Below, one piece after another: positions 58,701-64,000 of a stretch of DNA of 64,000 nucleotides. Under the pieces are notes generated by a model that did no database searches, was not told the origin of the DNA, and was given only the letters and a program-made list of their open reading frames with translations. The position numbers were made by a program, and so were the translations under genes. Where the stretch lies: NCBI GenBank assembly GCA_012934845.2, contig WNNJ02003067.1:1-64000 (forward strand), read 5' to 3'. Each line of letters starts with the position of its first letter. Positions within the stretch are counted from its first letter, which is position 1. The stretch comes from Pomphorhynchus laevis (Eukaryota; Acanthocephala; Palaeacanthocephala; Echinorhynchida; Pomphorhynchidae).

Positions 58701-61700
58701 AAATCAGTATATTACTTGGATGCCTGTCCCCTAGACCGAGAATATCACATGCAACGGAATATGCGGCACATGACCGAATAAACAAATCAACGGCATCATT
58801 GAAACTAAATGTTTAATTATCAAAAAAGCTATTTGAGACAGTTTCAATAAACACGCTTTTATCAATTGCTCATATTTAAGTGACAAAACCACATTCTATT
58901 GATATTTAAGTGACAACACGAGGATAATGAAAAAATAGGTGATTTTTAAACATAAAGTTCATTGCTTACATAATTTACATATTTTTATTAATATAGGCTA
59001 ATAGAAAACTACTGGTGACGTAATATCAAATACGAAAGAATTTCAATACAACTTTTTTAATTAACACGAACGGGAAAGTATAAACCTGCATGCTTTTTTA
59101 CAACATTCGACGAGAAGCTTAACCCAGAATGCGCCTACCACAGACGCCTAGCATCTAGGCGTTTGTGGTAGGTTTGATTTTACATAAAATCATCTTGATT
59201 TTACATAAAAATAAGAAAATTTACAACATTTTCAAACTATAATTTCCGCAAAAGATTTGTTTTCTAAAAAATAAATTAATTTAGTCAATGAAGTTTTTAA
59301 ATCAAAACCTTTAAATCAAAATATTTAAGTGACAACACGAGGATAATGAAAAAATAGGTGATTTTTAAACATAAAGTTCATTGCTTACATAATTTACATA
59401 TTTTTATTAATATAGGCTAATAGAAAACTACTGGTGACGTAATATCAAATACGAAAGAATTTCAATACAACTTTTTTAATTAACACGAACGGGAAAGTAT
59501 AAACCTGCATGCTTTTTTACAACATTCGACGAGAAGCTTAACCCAGAATGCGCCTACCACAGACGCCTAGCATCTAGGCGTTTGTGGTAGGTTTGATTTT
59601 ACATAAAATCATCTTGATTTTACATAAAAATAAGAAAATTTACAACATTTTCAAACTATAATTTCCGCAAAAGATTTGTTTTCTAAAAAATAAATTAATT
59701 TAGTCAATGAAGTTTTTAAATCAAAACCTAAATACCCTCCCAAACTTATCCTACAATTAAATTTGTAAAATTACTAGACAAAATAAAAATGTTACTTTTG
59801 CTTACTACGAAAGAATTTCAATACAACTTTTTTAATTAACACGAACGGAAAATATAAACCCGCATCCTTTTTTTACAACCTTCGTCGGAAAGCTTAACCC
59901 GGAATGTGCCATACACATTAAAATGTTTTCTTACGACGTTAAAATATTTTTTGAAAAATCTGGTTACGAAATAAAAATTACTAAATACGATAAGTTAATT
60001 AATATACATTGACATGTTGAAATACAAATAATTAAAAATACAAGTCAATAATATAACTAGAATAGTTCATCATCTAACTTTTACACCAGCTGTAACTCAT
60101 TATATGAGTATTGATTACAAAATATCCTATTTACACCATAGGTATAAAATAATACAATAGCATCACATTAAATTAAAGATATACATTATGTATAATGAAA
60201 AAAGCAAACAAAATATATAGCACGGTATTTCGCATCGTTTATTGGCTGCATTTAATATAATAAAAAGAATTATTGAATCCGGAAAGTAAAACTATTCACG
60301 AGTTTTATATATAAAACTCGTGAATATATATTTTGTAATATATTTCATAAAATACAGTATAATATATATGTAATAAATTTCATAAAATACAGTTATTTAT
60401 TTAGCGTATATTAATATTATCACAGCTAGTGTTATTATAATTATATCAGAAAGCTATGCTTAGACAAATGGAGATAAGATTTAATTTGTTCATCCATTAT
60501 ATGGCACAGTTACTTTATATTCAATGATTCCACTTTATTTTAAAATTGTCAGCTAATTAACACAGTTAAGGTTTTAATTTTACGATTAACAGTCGATTGC
60601 AGTCAGGACACTCCAGCAAATTCGGAATGTTTACATTTATTACCCAACACTTATGTATGTTATTAATAAGAAAGAATTTCAATACAACGCGTTCCGGTTG
60701 TATGCAAAAAACATACAGGTTTATACTTTCCTGATCGTGTTAATTAAAAAAGTTGTATTGAAAGTCTTTCTAATTAATATATCGTCACCAGTAGCTTTCA
60801 ATTCGTATAAACACTATATTGGAGTGATGAATCTTAGCATATGCGCGAGAGCTTTGTTCATGCTTTGTATCTAGAGAGCTTTTGCTCGTGCATTGTGCTT
60901 CAGCTGTAAACAAGCGTGTTGATTGTTCAGTAACCTTAGTAAGCTGATGAAGAAAGGAACGATAACACACGTCCTGTCTTTGACTTTACTGCTTACGCAA
61001 ACCATACCGGATGTAAGGCTGGTCACCGCTGGAGGAGCGTGCGCTTAGTGAACTCCTTTCAGAGGTTTACTAAGGATTAAGTAATGTCGAAGTTGTGTAG
61101 CTACAGGGCCACACTGATTAGACCACCTTATAGTGATGAGTAGACTAAGGTCGAAACGCACCATTGGATGTTAGGCGTCTGACGTAGGTGCATTTCGCAT
61201 TAAGCCTCCCGACGAAGGTTGTAAAAAGCATGCAGGTTTATACTTTCCTGATTGCAACCTAAAAAAGTTGCATTCAAATTAGCTAATAGAATTATTTAAT
61301 AAAATTCGGTAAATTAAAATATTTAAATGAGTATTTGTTAGAAAATAATTAAAGCATAACAGAATATATAAAAGCGTGTTTTACATTTTGAAGCAAAAAA
61401 ATTAAGTTAGTATTATGAACAAAATATTCTGCAAGAACGTGTATATATAGTATTTATCTATATAAAAATAGTATTTAATAAATTGAAACGATTTAAAAAT
61501 GTTAAATGTTTAATGAAAATGCCATTTCATTTTAATACTTCAATGAATAGCTATTTAGACTGCAATTTCATTAAAAGAGCAATTTAAATAAATATATTAA
61601 ACTATAGATAATTTAAAAATACAACTTTTACACGGCGAAATCAATCATTAAAGGTTTATATACCTGTAAAAATATATTTTGTAATAATTAAAAGTTTATA

Positions 61701-63220
61701 AAATTTGTACCGTTCATTTGGTACAGATTTCTGAAACCATTGAACCATTGACATTTCATCGCTAATAAAAGTAAATGGGTTGGCTCTGGAAAATCCTGTC
61801 ATTGTATCCCTACGCGCTTTTAAGATGGTAATAGTATTTGGTATGATTTCAACTAAGCCCATACATGATTCTAAAGTCAATGTTCGGTAGTACACTAGTC
61901 TAAAAGACAAAAATAAAGTCAAGTCAATAAAGAACCTTTGATATATATTTTCATAGTTGTTAAAAACTGTTTTGCAATTATTAAATAATTCAGATGATAA
62001 ATTACTTTTATCTTATGAAGATATTCGCAATTATGTAATAAAAAGATTGGGCTTGTTTTGTAAAAATATTAATTATTTTAATATCAAAGATTATAATATT
62101 TATGAAATATTTTCAAATTTACATTTGAAAATATTAACTAGCATATGATATCATATGATACTAAAAAAGTAAAGAAGAATTTTAAAAAGATTTTACAATC
62201 TTTCAATTTTAAAGCAAAATCGTTAAAATTACTATGTCTAATAAAAATATAATTTTATTAATAAAGAATATAAATATTAATTTTATTCTTTATTATTATT
62301 TATATATATTTTAATAACAAAAATTTTAATTTAATACCAAAAATTAACAAAGAAATAATTTTATTTCTTATCGATGAATACACGACACAATAAAAAAGGA
62401 AAAAAGTGGAACATCAGAAAAATTTCAATTGGATTTTGTAATTTCAATAAAAAAAATTGCAGCTCTCTAAAGTTACATTCTTTTAGTTCTAATTCTTTTT
62501 AAATTTTTTCTAATTTTTTTATATTTTTATCATAAAAATAATTTTTCTAAAGCAAATATACATTTAACTAATTTCATACCTGAATTTTAAATAAACTTTT
62601 GAAAAATAAAAGATTAAAAGTTCTTTCAATTTAAATAAATTGAAGTAAACAAAATGTTGAATTTGATGATGTGAATTCTGTAGAAAAGGTCGCCCTGAAC
62701 GTATTGCACTCTTGTAGTAGTTTAATTTGAATGAACAATTACATGGTAGCGATGCATAGGATCAAACTTATGTAGTAGTTAAAGTTTTGCAGAATTTGAA
62801 TATACTTGATTGTGTGGTTCAAATTGTAAAGCCGCAAACATTTTTTACCACGCAACATAAAATCTGTTATAATTAATGTATTCATGCAATTCATAATTTG
62901 TTTAATATCCCTCATACAATTGTTTTAAATCATCATTAGTTTCACACTTACGGAAGATTAATATTCGATGATGTCCACACTTCAGAAAAGAACTCCAGCA
63001 TTTGTAAAGCCAATTGTTCTTTATTTAAATCTAATCTAATTCAGATTGTCAAAAAGGAAACAAATTGCTCTGAAATTAAAAATTACCATCACCAATTTTG
63101 AAAATAAATCCAGACATACTGTCGACGTCAGTGCTATCAATCTCGTCTACTACAGATGCATTTTGCCAAACTAGCTTGAAAGGTTTTGCATTGGAGTCGA
63201 ACACTTGACATTCTTCCTTT
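55499..63220 (-). CDS. Class I PI3-kinase catalytic subunit, p110-like (C-terminal six exons, partial)
   Basis: p110 phosphorylates the 3-position of phosphatidylinositol lipids at the plasma membrane. Recognised exons in transcription order: 63087-63220, 62952-63030, 61711-61899, 58687-58804, 58505-58641 and 55499-55772. All phases agree, and together they give 309 residues of kinase domain and C-terminal tail. Landmarks: EECQVFDSNAKPFKLVW (P-loop region); FIFKIGDD with the ATP-binding lysine; CMGLVEII; catalytic loop GLGDRHPSNIL (D160, N165 of the partial peptide); HIDFG (D178); INRERTPVVL; tail DWEFHAAAHRRK. Oddities: GDDLRQD is GDDLNKEQ, and the activation loop lacks the basic patch that binds PIP2 in class I enzymes. 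N-terminal domains must lie beyond the window. Class I is favoured by the RERxPxVL and C-terminal similarity; the sequence is nevertheless very diverged. Confidence 0.9.
55773..57267. other. PI3K intron 5, first part: AT-rich
   Basis: Low-complexity TA runs at 56280-56420, otherwise unique AT-rich sequence. A short direct repeat agctcttcgacactg lies at about 57232 and 57263. No gene recognised. Confidence 0.5.
57268..57540 (+). repeat. 273-bp dispersed repeat, copy A
   Basis: From ttcgacactgcggtccaaga to aaatgaaaaacgaca. The reverse complement is at 63426-63698 with over 90% identity by eye. Just after copy A, 57547-57650 shows weak direct similarity to 63879-63980, so the element may be larger than the inverted part. 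Confidence 0.85.
57541..58504. other. PI3K intron 5, last part, with a 69-bp tandem duplication
   Basis: A direct duplication (period 69, about 58181-58299) repeats gattttgttgagaat and gtaagtcctcaatgtag. A hairpin atataggtcctat / ataggacctatat lies near 58112-58143. A 94-codon minus-strand frame at 57706-57990 is AT-rich and unsupported. Confidence 0.5.
58505..58641 (-). CDS. PI3K exon: DFG and activation loop
   Basis: Encodes LVHIDFGYMFGDHVSAGMIN followed by RERTPVVLISDFFNVIQ. It is preceded by a 45-nt intron (58642-58686) that has no stop in frame. Donor GTAAGT; exit phase 2 fits the last exon. Confidence 0.95.
58687..58804 (-). CDS. PI3K exon: catalytic loop
   Basis: Encodes FNDAVDLFIRSCAAYSVACD and ILGLGDRHPSNILICKSGQ, matching p110 [20 protein letters not shown] and the following loop. 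Catalytic D and the metal-binding N are present. Confidence 0.96.
58902..59739. repeat. 419-bp tandem duplication, two copies
   Basis: 58902-59320 is followed immediately by 59321-59729 with no difference that I can see. Each copy contains a hairpin with an 18-bp stem, one mismatch and a CAT loop (59134-59172 and 59553-59591; stem begins cctaccacagacgcctag). A third, diverged partial copy lies at about 59805-59905. All are in the PI3K intron between the CMGLVE and DRH exons. Confidence 0.93.
59906..60668. other. PI3K intron 3, middle: AT-rich, nothing recognised
   Basis: A perfect hairpin attcacgagttttatat / atataaaactcgtgaat lies at about 60294-60328; otherwise low-complexity A/T sequence. 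Confidence 0.45.
60669..60771. mobile_element. Short MITE-like element with 20-bp terminal inverted repeats
   Basis: Ends agaaagaatttcaatacaac and gttgtattgaaagtctttct are reverse complements with one mismatch. Its interior (caggtttatactttcctgat) is the reverse complement of part of the 419-bp duplicated unit (gggaaagtataaacctg), so both belong to one family. No transposase. Confidence 0.6.
60940..61290 (-). repeat. GC-richer dispersed repeat related to the 419-bp unit
   Basis: Read on the minus strand, 61290-61150 shares aaagtataaacctgcatgct, cgtcggga, aatgcacctac and cagacgcctaacatc with the duplicated unit. The plus strand also shows tgatgag followed by gtcgaaacgc near 61133-61158, reminiscent of a hammerhead or a pol III B box but incomplete. 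No RNA gene is called. Confidence 0.5.
61711..61899 (-). CDS. PI3K exon: CMGLVEII region
   Basis: Encodes LVYYRTLTLESCMGLVEIIP through ISDEMSMVQWFQKSVPNE, matching p110 CLSIGDCVGLIEVV and LHQWLKDKN. The donor is GTACAA within the longer open frame; using it makes the arginine codon shared with the next exon and restores the FNDAVDLF junction. Confidence 0.9.
61900..62951. other. PI3K intron 2: AT-rich, nothing recognised
   Basis: A 63-codon plus-strand frame (61957-62148) has AT-driven composition and no family I recognise. No repeat was matched elsewhere in the window. Confidence 0.5.
62952..63030 (-). CDS. PI3K exon: DLNKEQLALQ helix
   Basis: A 79-nt exon after a 56-nt intron. Encodes LNKEQLALQMLEFFSEVW and TSSNINL. 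The family has LRQDMLTLQIIRIMENIW here, so the normally invariant R-Q-D is replaced by N-K-E. Donor GTAAGTG. Confidence 0.88.
63087..63220 (-). CDS. PI3K exon: start of kinase N-lobe
   Basis: Acceptor gcttgtttag, donor GTAATT. Encodes KEECQVFDSNAKPFKLVW, a short linker and GFIFKIGD (44 codons). It aligns with p110 EECRIMSSAKRPLWLNW and IIFKNGDD. The lysine equivalent to human p110alpha K802 is kept. Confidence 0.9.
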
Positions 63221-64000
63221 CTAAACAAGCAACTAGACAGATAAAGATCACTTTTAAATGAATTTAAAAACGTGTGATTTTTATTTTATAAAAAGTAGAC
63301 GTGATTCCAAATATAATTGGTTCAATCATTGCTTACGCTTATAACGAATTTCATTTATTACATATTTTGAATAAAATAAAAATTAATTTCGTCAAGTTTC
63401 ATACTCGTAGCTTTTCATCCAATCTTGTCGTTTTTCATTTAATCATATTAAATGAAAAGCGTGTGGGCCTTTTAAAAAAGTGTGTGGACATTTTAGTAAT
63501 CTCTACATAAGACACAAATGCGTAACCGTTGGTTACGTGATCACCAAATTTCTAACCACATGATTCCAAATTGAATGAATGCTTTTAAATTGTCTAGGTG
63601 TAATACATTAAACTGATTGGGCTGATAATCGATGTCTAGTTGTTTAGAAACAAATACGGATTAACAATCAATTGTAGCTCTTGGACCGCAGTGTCGAACA
63701 ATTTTTCGCACCAACAAAATATATAAAAAAAATTCTATTTGGAATCCTGCGAGAAATTCAGCGCCCTCGTAATCAAGATATGCATCTTTGTGTCTTATGT
63801 AGATATATACAAGAAGATTCACACATTCAGCAAGCCAATAAAATACTTTATGTAGCTGAACTTCGTCCAGAATGGTCAGGAATTGGTGGTGCATTTACAG
63901 TTATCCCAAAAAATTCGACCGAACTCTAAACACTTTATCCGACTGACGATGACAACTGAGTGGCCAGGCTAATCTCGGAGTTATGTCTTATTGTTGTGTC
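63221..64000. other. Right edge: PI3K upstream intron sequence and an unplaced open frame
   Basis: No further PI3K exon could be joined in phase. On the plus strand 63720-63929 is open and ends ELRPEWSGIGGAFTVIPKN before a stop. The GGAFTVIP string faintly recalls the N-terminal propeller of coronins, but flanking family landmarks are missing, so I do not assign it. Confidence 0.35.
63426..63698 (-). repeat. 273-bp dispersed repeat, copy B (inverted)
   Basis: Reverse complement of 57268-57540. It lies upstream of the first recognised PI3K exon, so the two copies bracket five of the six exons. Confidence 0.85.

Noticed and set aside
58501-58785. Stand-alone 94-residue kinase ORF
   Set aside because: The frame begins inside one exon and reads through the 45-nt intron and into the next donor; the real exons are 58687-58804 and 58505-58641.
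61133-61160. Hammerhead or pol III promoter in the GC-rich repeat
   Set aside because: tgatgag and gtcgaaac are present, but the required C before TGATGA, helix II and a matching A box are not convincing.
61957-62148. 63-codon plus-strand frame inside PI3K intron 2
   Set aside because: Low-complexity composition and no recognisable motif or splice context.

Overview
The window looks like nuclear DNA of an animal, probably a fast-evolving invertebrate. The evidence is very AT-rich non-coding sequence, spliceosomal genes with GT-AG introns (some only 45-56 nt), a CR1/L2-type LINE and Penelope-like element (PLE) remnants. The species cannot be named from the sequence. No complete bacterial-style gene, rRNA, tRNA or CRISPR array was recognised, and no LTR retroelement, Polinton or other virus-like fossil.

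Layout. (1) 1-33246: one huge satellite array built from a 13-bp monomer, cagtagccgtgat. It has near-perfect core blocks, block-level duplications and strongly decayed sequence toward its right edge; the left end lies outside the window. (2) 34164-54064, + strand: an apparently complete nine-exon gene for cystinosin, the lysosomal cystine/proton symporter (PQ-loop family), with a predicted product of 367 residues. Its introns are swollen by transposable elements: PLE pieces, hammerhead-ribozyme-like motifs arranged as direct and inverted repeats, a 3.4-kb LINE and a short second LINE tail nested in one of the repeats. (3) 54065-55498: AT-rich spacer between two convergent genes. (4) 55499-63220, - strand: the last six recognisable exons of a divergent class I phosphoinositide 3-kinase catalytic subunit (p110-like), covering the kinase domain to the C-terminus. 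Its upstream part should lie beyond base 64000. Its introns carry a 419-bp tandem duplication, a dispersed hairpin repeat family and one copy of a 273-bp repeat; a second, inverted copy lies just outside the first recognised exon.

The two genes share no obvious pathway; cystinosin acts in the lysosome membrane and p110 at the plasma membrane. Exons were assembled by eye from protein similarity plus splice-site and phase agreement. For cystinosin every junction is phase-consistent, and the product has the same length as human cystinosin as I recall it. The parts most worth following up are the paired hammerhead-like motifs in the cystinosin introns, the retrozyme-like direct-repeat unit at 35.7-36.4 kb, the internal architecture of the satellite, and the unusual activation loop and 45-nt frame-preserving intron of the PI3K gene.
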